Shown here: in pieces, positions 43,227-53,620 of the stretch
Layout: every line of letters starts with the position of its first letter
How positions within the stretch are numbered: the stretch's first letter is position 1
Assembly (NCBI RefSeq): GCF_020991275.1
Contig: NZ_JAJLQY010000010.1
Coordinates: 124,001 to 188,000 of the forward strand
DNA: 64,000 bases
Source: Actinocorallia sp. API 0066
GTDB lineage: Bacteria; Actinomycetota; Actinomycetes; Streptosporangiales; Streptosporangiaceae
Direction: 5' to 3'
Made by a program: the position numbers and the translations under genes
Notes under the pieces: model-generated
Told to the model about the DNA's origin: nothing
What the model saw: the letters and a program-made list of their open reading frames with translations, nothing else
Database searches by the model: none

Positions 43227-43508
43227 ATGGACGTCGCTGTCGCCGGCGGCAGACTCCCGCTGGGCGTGGACGCCAACGGCGATCTGACCCGCAAGGGCAG
43301 CGTCTGCGCGTTCCTGCTCGGCACCCTCGCCCTGTTCGCCGTGCTCCCCGCCGGGCTCGTCGGCATCCTGCTCAGCGACGCGGGCATGCGGCGGGTCGCC
43401 ACCGACCGCGCGGCGGCCCGCCGCCTGGTCGGCTGGTCCTGGATCATCTTCGCCGTCACCGACGTGCTCGTGCTCGCGGGCGGCACCGCCTACCTCCTGC
43501 TCGCCTGA
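43227..43508 (+). CDS. Small membrane protein of unknown function
   Basis: 93 aa with two hydrophobic helices (VCAFLLGTLALFAVLPAGLV at about 27-50 and WSWIIFAVTDVLVLAGGTAYLLL at about 70-92) and a short Arg-rich loop (GMRRVATDRAAARRL). Resembles DUF4190-like minimal membrane proteins, weakly. GGAGG 5 bp before ATG 43227 decides the start. Between mutY and the clpC terminator. Confidence 0.65.
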   Translation: MDVAVAGGRLPLGVDANGDLTRKGSVCAFLLGTLALFAVLPAGLVGILLSDAGMRRVATDRAAARRLVGWSWIIFAVTDVLVLAGGTAYLLLA

Positions 43509-43547
43509 CCACCCCCCAGCCGCCCCTGAGACGGCCGAAGGAACGCC

Positions 43548-43582
43548 GAAGGGCCCGCACCCGATTCGGGTGCGGGCCCTTC
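43548..43582. terminator. Strong bidirectional hairpin
   Basis: 16-bp GC-rich stem GAAGGGCCCGCACCCG/CGGGTGCGGGCCCTTC closing a 3-nt ATT loop, between the ends of the small membrane-protein gene (43508, plus) and clpC (43596, minus). Suits both transcripts; no U-tract on either side. Confidence 0.85.
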
Positions 43583-43595
43583 CGCTTGAAGGCCG

Positions 43596-46112
<2,517 letters not shown>

Positions 46113-46217
46113 CTCGTCGCTCCCTCACACCGCCCCGCAGGAGGTCCTCAGGTGAAGACCTTCCCAGTGCTGGGGCTGTTCATCCTCATCCAACTACCGA
46201 CTGAGCGTGCCGTGTTC

Positions 46218-46330
46218 CCGATACGCCACAGGCGAACGACCTATTGGGGCTCTTGCTCCACGAGTACCCCTGTCGACGCACCGATTCGCGCGTGCGACCG
46301 GACTTTCCGATACGCCACAAGCGAACGGCC
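46218..46330 (-). promoter_or_regulatory. Pair of ClgR-like sites within 24-bp direct repeats upstream of clpC
   Basis: CCGATACGCCACAGGCGAACGACC-type repeats at 46218-46241 and 46307-46330 differ at two of 24 positions and lie 89 bp apart. On the clpC strand each contains GTTCGC-C/T-TGTGGCG, a CGC-N5-GCG core (46224-46234 and 46313-46323) as reported for ClgR, the Clp regulon activator. The second copy also runs into the lsr2 terminator. Confidence 0.6.
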
Positions 46331-46362
46331 CGCCCCCCGCTCGCGCGGAGGACGGGCCGTTC
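46323..46362. terminator. Hairpin downstream of lsr2
   Basis: GAACGGCCCG (46323-46332) pairs with CGGGCCGTTC (46353-46362), a perfect 10-bp stem with a 20-nt GC-rich loop that can fold further. It lies 13 bp beyond the lsr2 stop (46375, minus strand) and separates lsr2 from the clpC control region. Confidence 0.75.
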
Positions 46363-46374
46363 ACTCGAAGCCGA

Positions 46375-46710
46375 TCAGTGCGCGGCGTCGTACTGTTCCA
46401 CCACCGAGGCGGGGATGCGTCCGCGCTCGTTGACCTTGATTCCCTGACCCTTGGCCCAGGCCCGGATGTCGGCGCTGCGCTCACGGTTGGAAGCGCCCCG
46501 CTTGGCCGGGGCCCCGGTCCGGCCGCGCTTGACGGAACCGGCGCGACGGGAGTGCTCCACGAACGCGGCGAGCGAGTCGCGCAGCTTCTTGGCGTTCTCG
46601 GCGCTCAGGTCGATCTCATAGGCCGCGCCATCGAGCGAGAACGACACCGTCTCGTCCGCCGCGCCGCCGTCGAGATCGTCGACCAGACGAACAATAGTTT
46701 CGCGTGCCAT
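46375..46710 (-). CDS. lsr2: Nucleoid-associated protein Lsr2
   Basis: Xenogeneic silencer that bridges AT-rich DNA, the H-NS analogue of actinobacteria. 111 aa. N-terminal oligomerisation domain (RETIVRLVDDLDGGAADETVSFSLDG), basic linker (RRAGSVKRGRTGAPAKRGAS), C-terminal DNA-binding domain with RGR AT-hook-like core (IRAWAKGQGIKVNERGRIPASVVEQY). It may silence the lower-GC segment at 5.2-7 kb (inference). ATG 46710 has GAAAGG 8 bp upstream; monocistronic by its terminator. Confidence 0.98.
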   Translation of the reverse strand: MARETIVRLVDDLDGGAADETVSFSLDGAAYEIDLSAENAKKLRDSLAAFVEHSRRAGSVKRGRTGAPAKRGASNRERSADIRAWAKGQGIKVNERGRIPASVVEQYDAAH

Positions 46711-46817
46711 GGGGCTGGCCTTTCAGCAATCGGTAGTGCCGGGGCAGGCCAGTCGGCCACCGATAGGGCGAGTACCGATCGGACCGAGCCCGGCTTCAGT
46801 TCATTCGGTTGACAAAG

Positions 46818-46845
46818 ATATACCCGGAGACTGCGGATTGACAAT
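46818..46845 (-). promoter_or_regulatory. lsr2 promoter candidate
   Basis: On the minus strand TTGTCA (46840-46845) and TATATC (46818-46823) are separated by 16 bp, a good housekeeping-sigma match in otherwise GC-rich sequence. Transcription would begin near 46811, giving lsr2 a leader of about 100 nt. The rest of the 442-bp gap 46711-47152 shows no gene. Confidence 0.6.
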
Positions 46846-47072
46846 TCAGCGCCGGCCGGAGTTTTCGCGCGCACGATGTGACGGTCCGTAATCACCCAGG
46901 ATTCCCGGGGCAGATTCATACCGCGGCCATCTCCCCCGGCAAGTCGATCATGGATTCCCATCCGAATCCAACGCAGAAGCCACCTTTAACCCATCACCCC
47001 CGTCCCGGACGGCGCACGGAGTAGATAAACCGGAGATAAGGGTGAGAATTGCTTGATCCGCCCGGACGCGGC

Positions 47073-47106
47073 GAAGGCCGTCCGGTTGATCCTCCGGACG
47101 GCCTTC
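47073..47106. terminator. Hairpin downstream of the RDD gene
   Basis: Perfect 13-bp stem GAAGGCCGTCCGG/CCGGACGGCCTTC with an 8-nt loop, 47 bp beyond the stop of the minus-strand RDD gene (47153). Separates it from the lsr2 promoter region. Confidence 0.8.
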
Positions 47107-47152
47107 CCTGTGATGAGCGTCTCGTCTATCCCGTGGACCTTATCGGTCCGCC

Positions 47153-47911
47153 CTATGGCCACTCCGCCCTGTCGTCGACCACGACAGTCCCGGCGTATCG
47201 GTCATGTATCGCCTGGAACAGCGGCCTGTCCCAGACGGACCAGACGTAGGCCATCAGGACTCCGGCCGCCGCGACGACCATCAGGAAGAGGAAGAAGGAC
47301 CAGACCTTCACACCGAGCAGGAAGAAGAGAAAAATGCCCAGCACGTAGCCGAGATTGTTGATCGCCGCCCGGTACACCGCCGTCATGATCGGCAGCGGAT
47401 CGCCCGCCGGATCGGCGAGCACCACCCGCAGGCCGATCCGGCGCTTGCCCAGCGTCTGGCCCCAGAAGGCCAGTTGGATCACCTCGTACAGGAACGGGAT
47501 GACCGCGACGACGATGAACAGCGTCCACAGCGTCGGACCGGACCACACGCCGTCCTCTTCCCGGTTCACCCCGATGATGGCGAGAGCGATCGGAAGAATG
47601 AGAGCGAAACCGGCGGCCCACACCAGACCGGCGTCGATCAACCGGGCCATCGCGCGCGGCCGGAACGCCGCCAGCGGAAGGCTCTCGGCCGGATGCGGGC
47701 CCGCCGGACGCGGCGGTACGGGCGGCTGCTGAGGCGGCTGCTGATATGCGGGACGGGAAGGCCCGCCCTGCGCCGGACCGGGGGGCTGATATCCCTGACC
47801 CGGCCCATATCCCGGCTGCCCCTGATATCCGGGGCCTTGCGGGGGGCGGCCCTGCGGCTGCGGCGGGCCATATCCCCCACCGGGTCCGTAGGGATTGGGG
47901 GGTCCACTCAT
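47153..47911 (-). CDS. RDD family membrane protein
   Basis: 252 aa. N-terminal cytoplasmic region of about 85 residues very rich in Pro, Gly, Gln and Tyr (repeated PQGPGYQGQPGYGPGQGYQP-like units), then the RDD domain with the Arg-Asp pair in RPRAMARLIDAGLVWAAGF, and four hydrophobic segments. Such N-terminal low-complexity tails are common in actinobacterial RDD proteins. Function unknown; some family members act in transport or Na+/H+ exchange. Confidence 0.88.
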   Translation of the reverse strand: MSGPPNPYGPGGGYGPPQPQGRPPQGPGYQGQPGYGPGQGYQPPGPAQGGPSRPAYQQPPQQPPVPPRPAGPHPAESLPLAAFRPRAMARLIDAGLVWAAGFALILPIALAIIGVNREEDGVWSGPTLWTLFIVVAVIPFLYEVIQLAFWGQTLGKRRIGLRVVLADPAGDPLPIMTAVYRAAINNLGYVLGIFLFFLLGVKVWSFFLFLMVVAAAGVLMAYVWSVWDRPLFQAIHDRYAGTVVVDDRAEWP

Positions 47912-47918
47912 GATGACG

Positions 47919-48431
47919 TCATTCCTCCAAGCGAAGCAGCATCCGGGTGTTGCCCAGGGTGTTCGGCTTCACCCGGTCCAGGTCCAGGAACTCCGCGACA
48001 CCGTCGTCATAGGAGCGCAGCAGCTCTTCATAGACGTCGTGCTGCACCGGCGTGCCCTGGATCTCGGTGAAGCCGTGGCGCGCGAAGAACTCCACTTCGA
48101 AGGTGAGGCAGAAAACCCGCCGGACCCCGAGTTCCCGCGCGGTGTCCAGCAGCCGCCCGACGATCTGGTGTCCGATGCCCAGGCCACGGCATTCGGGGGC
48201 GATTGCCACCGTCCGGACCTCCGCCAGGTCCTCCCACATCACGTGGAGCGCGCCACAGCCGATGACTCCGCCGTTTCCGGGGGCGTCGGCCACCCAGAAC
48301 TCCTGCATGTCCTCATAGAGCTTGACCGTGCTCTTCTGCAGGAGGCGGCGGCCGTCGCCGCCATAGGTGTCGACCAGCCGCCGGATAGCACGGACATCGG
48401 GCGTGCGCGCCCGCCGGATCGTCAACTCCAT
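47919..48431 (-). CDS. argA: Amino-acid N-acetyltransferase (short ArgA-type GNAT)
   Basis: 170 aa GNAT protein: TIRRARTPDVRAIRRLVDTYG, acetyl-CoA loop VAIAPECRGLGIGHQIVGRLLDTARELG, FCLTFEVEFFARHGFTEIQGTPV. Matches the short glutamate N-acetyltransferase type of M. tuberculosis (Rv2747), which starts arginine synthesis, in length and motifs. ATG 48431 is used; the earlier frame reads into the divergent NlpC/P60 promoter. The stop lies 8 bp before the RDD gene start, so the two may be co-transcribed. Confidence 0.85.
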   Translation of the reverse strand: MELTIRRARTPDVRAIRRLVDTYGGDGRRLLQKSTVKLYEDMQEFWVADAPGNGGVIGCGALHVMWEDLAEVRTVAIAPECRGLGIGHQIVGRLLDTARELGVRRVFCLTFEVEFFARHGFTEIQGTPVQHDVYEELLRSYDDGVAEFLDLDRVKPNTLGNTRMLLRLEE

Positions 48432-48555
48432 AGTGGGCCCGAGACTATCCGCCTGGCAGCGCTTTCGCCGACCTGTACCGGGTTCCGGTTGGCATGGACC
48501 CGGGAGTTCGTTAGTCTCCTCGGCTGAGCCATAGGCGGCCCCTGAGAGGAAGACA

Positions 48556-49494
48556 GTGAACCTGGTAGGTAGCCGTCTGCTCGCCTTCGTCGGCGGCCTG
48601 CTCGCCTCTCTCCTCGTCCTGCCCGGCGCCGCGCACGCCGAGCCCGATCCGATGAAGAAGATCGAGGCGATCCACGAGCAGCTGGAGACGGTCAGCGAGG
48701 AGATCAACGGGCTGCGGGTGAAGCTGAAGCAGGCCGAGCGCGCCGCCAAGGTCGCCGCGCGCAACGCGGCCAAGCAGCAGAAGGCGCTGGAGGCCGTCGC
48801 CGAGCGCGTGGGCACGCTCGCCGCCACCAGCTACATGACGGGCGGCGCGGACCAGGCGATCTTCCTGGCCACCGCCGACGACCCGCAGGCGTTCCTCGAC
48901 CAGTCCGCCACGCTCAGTTACTTCGCCACCCAGGACGGCACCCGCGTCATGACGCTGCTGTCGGCGATGCAGGCGGCCAACCGCGCCAAGAAGGCAGCCG
49001 ACGACCGCGCCACCCAGGTCCGGAACCTGCGCAAGCAGCTGACGGACAAGCAGGACCAGCTGAAGAAGCAGTACACCGAGATCCGCGACAAGATCGTCCG
49101 CAAGGACCCGTCGAAGGTCGTCGACATCCCGCCGGTGCCGGGCGCGGGCAAGGCCGCCGAGGCGCTGCGGCACGCGCTGACGCAGCTCGGCAGGCCGTAC
49201 GTGTGGGGGGCGGCCGGGCCGAGCTCCTACGACTGCTCCGGCCTGGTGCTGTGGGCCTACGCGAAGGTCGGCATCAACCTGCCGCACTACACCGGCGCGC
49301 AGTGGAACGCGGGCACCCACATCGCCCGCGAGGACCTCCAGCCGGGCGACCTCGTCTTCTTCTACAACGACCTGCACCACGTCGGCCTGTACATCGGCGA
49401 CGGCCTGATGGTGCACGCCCCGCAGACCGGCGATGTGGTGAAGATCTCCCCGATCGGCAACCGGCCCTACGCGGGCGCGGTGCGCCTCGCCTGA
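48556..49494 (+). CDS. NlpC/P60 peptidoglycan hydrolase with coiled-coil N-terminus (RipA/CwlO-like)
   Basis: 312 aa, exported: signal peptide ending GAAHA at residue 28. Residues 30-185 form a coiled coil (MKKIEAIHEQLETVSEEING, later QVRNLRKQLTDKQDQLKKQY); the NlpC/P60 endopeptidase domain is about 195-312, with catalytic Cys227 in SYDCSGLVLWAY, and His274/275 in LHHVGLYIGDG. The coiled coil probably gates activity through an FtsEX-like or membrane partner, as in CwlO/RipC types. GTG 48556 has a GAGGAAG site. Confidence 0.93.
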   Translation: MNLVGSRLLAFVGGLLASLLVLPGAAHAEPDPMKKIEAIHEQLETVSEEINGLRVKLKQAERAAKVAARNAAKQQKALEAVAERVGTLAATSYMTGGADQAIFLATADDPQAFLDQSATLSYFATQDGTRVMTLLSAMQAANRAKKAADDRATQVRNLRKQLTDKQDQLKKQYTEIRDKIVRKDPSKVVDIPPVPGAGKAAEALRHALTQLGRPYVWGAAGPSSYDCSGLVLWAYAKVGINLPHYTGAQWNAGTHIAREDLQPGDLVFFYNDLHHVGLYIGDGLMVHAPQTGDVVKISPIGNRPYAGAVRLA

Positions 49495-49518
49495 CCCGGC
49501 CCGTCCGCGACGCGACGG

Positions 49519-49550
49519 CGCCCGCGGGAGCGGAGGGGCTCCCACGGGCG
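49519..49550. terminator. Bidirectional hairpin
   Basis: CGCCCGCGGGAGC (49519-49531) pairs with GCTCCCACGGGCG (49538-49550): 12 pairs with one C-A mismatch, 6-nt loop, between convergent gene ends at 49494 and 49569. Confidence 0.7.
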
Positions 49551-49568
49551 GCGCGGGACGCGAGGTCG

Positions 49569-49799
49569 TCAGATGAGCTGGCGGCGGGCCGCCCACACGA
49601 CGGCCTCAATGGGGGTGTTCACGTCGAGCCGGTCGCAGATGGTCCTGAGCCTCCGGCGCAGGGTCCGCGCGCTGAGCTCCAGCTTGCGCGCGGCGACGTC
49701 CGCCGTCACCCCGCTGGCGATCTGGGCGAGCAGTTTGAGTTCGTCCTCGCTCAGCCGAGGTTCGTCGAACGCCCTGCGTGCGAGCATGGCCTGTTCCAC
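49569..49799 (-). CDS. Small LuxR-type HTH protein
   Basis: 76 aa, essentially only a LuxR-like helix-turn-helix: LSEDELKLLAQIASGVTADVAARKLELSARTLRRRLRTICDRLDVNTPIEAVVWA. No receiver or sensor domain is attached. ATG 49799 is used; 49787 is also possible. Actinomycetes carry such free-standing GerE-fold proteins near cell-wall genes, but its targets are unknown. Confidence 0.82.
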   Translation of the reverse strand: MEQAMLARRAFDEPRLSEDELKLLAQIASGVTADVAARKLELSARTLRRRLRTICDRLDVNTPIEAVVWAARRQLI

Positions 49800-50000
49800 T
49801 CCATTCCTCCCTCGTCGTTGGTGCCGACCGCGGGGGCGCGGCCCTGGGGGGGCCGCACGGGCAATGGTTCTCGGTCTCAGTTCTGTTCGTCGGTGGCCAG
49901 ACTCGGCCGATGCGTCGTTTGCGGGCCGTTCGCGGGGAACTGTGAGTAACGTCGGCGTGAGAGAGGGGACATCGGTTGCAGCCTTCCCCTTCCCGTTCCG

Positions 50001-50056
50001 TGAATCGTTTCAAGGTCCCTACGGTCCGGAACGCTAGGCGGCCGGATCCGGACCGT
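50001..50056. promoter_or_regulatory. LacI-type operator plus 9-bp inverted repeat
   Basis: TGAATCGTTTCA (50001-50012) is a near-perfect palindrome with the CG centre of LacI-family operators, 169 bp upstream of the LacI gene. Just after it, ACGGTCCGG (50021-50029) is inverted by CCGGACCGT (50048-50056) with an 18-nt spacer. The rest of the 381-bp gap 49800-50180 shows no gene. Confidence 0.5.
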
Positions 50057-50180
50057 CAAGGTCCAAAAGGGCGCTCATTGTGATCATTCCGCCACGTCCG
50101 GTGCCGCACGGTGCGGCCTTCCACGAGCGATATGGCGTTAACCTGCGAGAACTCATCCCGGACCGGAGGGGAGTGGCCTG

Positions 50181-51158
50181 ATGCGAGCAAGCATTCGTGA
50201 GGTGGCCCGACGCGCGGGAGTCTCAGTTGGGACCGTTTCGAATGTCCTAAACCGGCCAGAACAGGTGGCCGAAGCGACCAGAGTGCGGGTCCTCGCCGCC
50301 ATCGACGAGCTCGGATTCGTCCGCAACGAGGCGGCGCGCGCCCTGCGCAAGGGCTCCGGCCGAACACTCGGAGTACTCGTCGAGGACCTCGCCAACCCCT
50401 ACTTCACCGACGTCGCGCGCGGCGCCGAGGCGGCGCTCAACGCCGGCGGCTTCGACGTGCTCTGGTGCACCAGCGACGGCTCCCCCGAGAAGGAGCGCCG
50501 CTGCCTGGACTTCCTGGAGGAACAGGGCGTCTCCGGGCTCATCGTGACGCCCGTCGGGCTCGACGCGCGCCGCGTCGCCCGGCTGCGCGCGCACGGCATC
50601 CCCGTGGTGTTCGTCGACCGCAGGATCGCCGGAGTGAACGCCTGCTCCGTCACCGTGGACCACGTGGCGGGCGGCAGGCTCGCCGCCGAGCACCTCACCG
50701 CGCTCGGCAGGCACGACCTCGCGTTCGTCACCGCCGAGCCCGAGACGCCGCCGCTGCGCCAGCGCCGGGCCGGGGCGCTGCGCGCGCTCACCCAGGCCGG
50801 GCGCACCGCGCCGCTCACCATCGCCGAACCCGCGCTCAGCCCCGCGGCCGGACGGCGGGCGGCGCAGCGGCTGCTGGACTTTGGAACGCTCCCCGACGGC
50901 ATCCTCTGCGCCAACGACCTCATCGCCATCGGTGTCGTCAACGAGCTGGTGCGGGCCGGGGTGAAGGTCCCGCAGGACGTCGCCGTGGTCGGCTACGACG
51001 ACATCGAGCTCGCCGCCAGCGCCGTGGTGCCGCTCACCACGGTGCGCCAGCCCCGGCGCGATCTCGGCCGGATCGCGACGGAGCTGGCGCTCGCCGACGC
51101 CGAGGGCAGGCACATCGTGCTGGCTCCCGAACTCGTCGTCCGGGAGTCCGCCTCCTGA
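50181..51158 (+). CDS. LacI family transcriptional regulator
   Basis: 325 aa. HTH at 4-25 (SIREVARRAGVSVGTVSNVLN) with the hinge helix NEAARALRKGSGRTLG, then a periplasmic-binding-like sensor domain (LGVLVEDLANPYFTDVARGAE; VVGYDDIELAASAVVPLTTVRQP). No sugar gene is adjacent, so the effector cannot be guessed. An imperfect TGAATCGTTTCA palindrome upstream suggests autoregulation. Confidence 0.93.
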   Translation: MRASIREVARRAGVSVGTVSNVLNRPEQVAEATRVRVLAAIDELGFVRNEAARALRKGSGRTLGVLVEDLANPYFTDVARGAEAALNAGGFDVLWCTSDGSPEKERRCLDFLEEQGVSGLIVTPVGLDARRVARLRAHGIPVVFVDRRIAGVNACSVTVDHVAGGRLAAEHLTALGRHDLAFVTAEPETPPLRQRRAGALRALTQAGRTAPLTIAEPALSPAAGRRAAQRLLDFGTLPDGILCANDLIAIGVVNELVRAGVKVPQDVAVVGYDDIELAASAVVPLTTVRQPRRDLGRIATELALADAEGRHIVLAPELVVRESAS

Positions 51159-51170
51159 GCCGCTCGCGCG

Positions 51171-52694
51171 TTACGAGCCCGGCTTGACCAGCGGGAACAG
51201 GATCGTCTCGCGGATGTTCTTGCCGGTGAACGCCATGATCATCCGGTCGATTCCGGCGCCCATGCCGCCCGTCGGCGGCATCGCGTACTCCAGGGCGCGC
51301 AGGAAGTCCTCGTCCAGCTGCATCGCCTCCGGGTCGCCCCCGGCGGCGAGCAGCGACTGCTCGGTGAGCCTGCGGCGCTGCTCGATCGGGTCGACCAGCT
51401 CCGAGTAGGCGGTGCCCAGCTCGGTGCCGAACCCGATGAGATCCCATTTCTCGGTGAGCAGCGGCTCGTCCCGGTGCTGGCGCGTCAGCGGCGACGTCTC
51501 CAGCGGGTAGTCCATCACGAACGTCGGCTGGAGCAGGGTGTGCTCCACCAGCTCCTCGAAGATCTCCTGGACCAGCTTGCCCTGCCCCCACTTGGGATCC
51601 CAGTGGATGTCGCGGGCGTCGGCGAGCTTGCGCACCGCCTCGATCGGGGTGTGCGGGGTGACCTCCTCGCCCAGCGCCGCCGACACCGAGCCGAACAGCG
51701 TGACGCGCGGCCACACCGGCTGGCCCAGGTCGTACTCCTGGCCCTCGTGCACGACGACCGAGTGGCCCAACGCGGCGACGACGGCCTTCTGGTACATCCG
51801 CTGGGTGAGGTCGGCCATGTCGTTGTAGTCGAGATACGTGCCGTACGCCTCGAGCATGGTGAACTCGGGGTTGTGCGTGGAGTCGGCGCCCTCGTTCCGG
51901 AAGTTCCGGTTGATCTCGAAGACCTTCTCCACCCCGCCGACGACGAGCCGCTTCAGGTACAACTCGATCGCGATCCGGAGGTACAGCTCCATGTCGTAGG
52001 CGTTGATGTGCGTCTTGAACGGACGCGCCGACGCGCCGCCGTGGATCGGCTGCAGCATCGGCGTCTCGACCTCGAGGTAGCCCTCCTCGTGCCAGAAGTC
52101 GCGGACCGCGCGCACCGTGTCGCTGCGCAGCCGCGCCATCCGGCGCGCCTCGTCGTTGACGATGAGATCGACGTAGCGGTAGCGGACGCGGGCCTCGGGG
52201 TCGGTGAGCCCGGCGTGCTTCTCCGGCAGCGGGCGCAGGCACTTGGACGTCAGCACCCAGCGCTCGGCCATGATGGACAGCTCGCCGCGCTTGGACGAGA
52301 TGATCTCGCCCTCGATGCCGACGTGGTCGCCCAGGTCGATGTCGCTCTTCCAGGCGGCCAGCGCCTCCTCGCCCACCCCGGCGAGCGAGATCATCACCTG
52401 GAGATCGCCGGTGCCGTCACGCAGCGTCGCGAAGCAGAGCTTGCCGCCGACGCGCGAGAGCATGACCCGCCCGGCGATCCCGACTTTCTCCCCCGTCTCG
52501 GTGCCCGGCTCCAGCTCGGGGTATTTCGCCCGCACCTCGGCGACGGTGCGGGTGCGCGGGAAGTTCACCGGATAGGGGTCGACGCCGTTCTCCCGCAGCC
52601 GCGCCACCTTCTCCAGGCGGACGCGCATCTGCTCGGGCGCGTCCGTGTAGTCGGCGGCGGGGCCGGAGGCCGGACCGTTGGTCTGCTCACTCAC
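51171..52694 (-). CDS. lysS: Lysyl-tRNA synthetase, class II
   Basis: 507 aa. N-terminal OB-fold (VGIAGRVMLSRVGGKLCFATLRDGTGDLQVM), class II motif 1 near WHEEGYLEVETPMLQP, motif 2 FEINRNFRNEGADSTHNPEFT, and motif 3 GGMGAGIDRMIMAF with the ATP-binding Arg. GTG 52694 lies 6 bp after a TAGCCT -10, so the mRNA is probably leaderless, with a DnaA box centred 48 bp upstream exactly as at radA. It is downstream of coaX on the same strand. Confidence 0.97.
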   Translation of the reverse strand: MSEQTNGPASGPAADYTDAPEQMRVRLEKVARLRENGVDPYPVNFPRTRTVAEVRAKYPELEPGTETGEKVGIAGRVMLSRVGGKLCFATLRDGTGDLQVMISLAGVGEEALAAWKSDIDLGDHVGIEGEIISSKRGELSIMAERWVLTSKCLRPLPEKHAGLTDPEARVRYRYVDLIVNDEARRMARLRSDTVRAVRDFWHEEGYLEVETPMLQPIHGGASARPFKTHINAYDMELYLRIAIELYLKRLVVGGVEKVFEINRNFRNEGADSTHNPEFTMLEAYGTYLDYNDMADLTQRMYQKAVVAALGHSVVVHEGQEYDLGQPVWPRVTLFGSVSAALGEEVTPHTPIEAVRKLADARDIHWDPKWGQGKLVQEIFEELVEHTLLQPTFVMDYPLETSPLTRQHRDEPLLTEKWDLIGFGTELGTAYSELVDPIEQRRRLTEQSLLAAGGDPEAMQLDEDFLRALEYAMPPTGGMGAGIDRMIMAFTGKNIRETILFPLVKPGS

Positions 52695-52700
52695 GGTGTC

Positions 52701-52751
52701 AGGCTACCGAGACCACAAATCCCGCGCGAACGGAAGCTGTGGATAACTCCG
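52701..52751 (-). promoter_or_regulatory. lysS promoter: leaderless -10 with upstream DnaA-type box
   Basis: -10 hexamer TAGCCT (52701-52706) leaves 6 bp before the lysS GTG (52694). The DnaA-box TTATCCACA (52738-52746), in the 15-bp element CGGAGTTATCCACAG, is centred 48 bp from the start, identical in sequence and distance to the radA promoter element. Confidence 0.6.
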
Positions 52752-52831
52752 GCCGCCAGGCCCCGACGGCGCGTACGGGGCCCGACGGCACGGGTGGGTG
52801 GCCGCCCCCCGGGCCAAATCAAACACAGGAT

Positions 52832-53620
52832 TCAGGAGCCGCCTATGTTGCGCTCGTAGATGAGGCGCAGTCCGTGCAGTGTCAGCCACGGCTCGAACGC
52901 GTCGATGCTGCGCGCCTCCTCCAGGACGAGCGGGGCGAGGCCGCCGGTCGCGATGACCTTCACCTCGTCCGGGTTCTCGTACAGCTCCTCGGCCATCCGG
53001 TCGACCAGGCCGTCGACCTGCCCGGCGAAGCCGAAGATGATGCCGGACTGGAGCGCCTCGACCGTGTTCTTCGCGATGACGTGCCGGGGCCGCACCAGCT
53101 CGATCTTGTGCAGCTGGGCGCCTCGGCTGGACAGCGCGTCGATCGAGATCTCGATGCCGGGGGCGATGGCCCCGCCTACGTACTCGCCCTTGGCCGAGAT
53201 GCAGTCGAACGTCGTCGCGGTGCCGAAGTCCACGACGATGGCGGGGCCGCCGTACAGGTGGATGGCCGCCAGGGAGTTGACGATGCGGTCGGAGCCGACC
53301 TCCTTGGGGTTGTCCATCCGCACCGGCACGCCCGTCTTCACGCCAGGCTCGACGATGACGGCGGGCACGTCGCCGTAGTAGCGGCGGCACATCTCGCGCA
53401 TCTCGTGCAAAACCGACGGGACGGTCGAGCACAGGGCGATTCCGCTGATGTCGGTGTCCACGAGGAGGGGGCTCTGGGTGACCAGCCCCTGGAGCACCAC
53501 GGCGATCTCGTCGGCGGTGCGCCGCGGATCGGTGTTGATGCGCCAGTGCTCGATCACCTCGTCGCCCTCGAAGAGGCCGAGCACGGTGTGGGTGTTGCCG
53601 ACGTCGATCGTGAGAAGCAT
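52832..53620 (-). CDS. coaX: Type III pantothenate kinase
   Basis: First enzyme of CoA synthesis from pantothenate; the K+-dependent, feedback-insensitive type. 262 aa. ASKHA phosphate-1 motif LTIDVGNTHTVLGLF (Asp6), YGGPAIVVDFGTATTFDCI and APGIEISIDALSSRGAQLH. ATG 53620 overlaps the nadC stop by one base, so it is coupled to NAD synthesis genes; panC and panD are in the same run. Confidence 0.97.
   Translation of the reverse strand: MLLTIDVGNTHTVLGLFEGDEVIEHWRINTDPRRTADEIAVVLQGLVTQSPLLVDTDISGIALCSTVPSVLHEMREMCRRYYGDVPAVIVEPGVKTGVPVRMDNPKEVGSDRIVNSLAAIHLYGGPAIVVDFGTATTFDCISAKGEYVGGAIAPGIEISIDALSSRGAQLHKIELVRPRHVIAKNTVEALQSGIIFGFAGQVDGLVDRMAEELYENPDEVKVIATGGLAPLVLEEARSIDAFEPWLTLHGLRLIYERNIGGS

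Noticed and set aside
48432-48555. c-di-AMP riboswitch ahead of the NlpC/P60 gene
   Set aside because: The gap is only 124 bp and I see none of the conserved ydaO-type segments.
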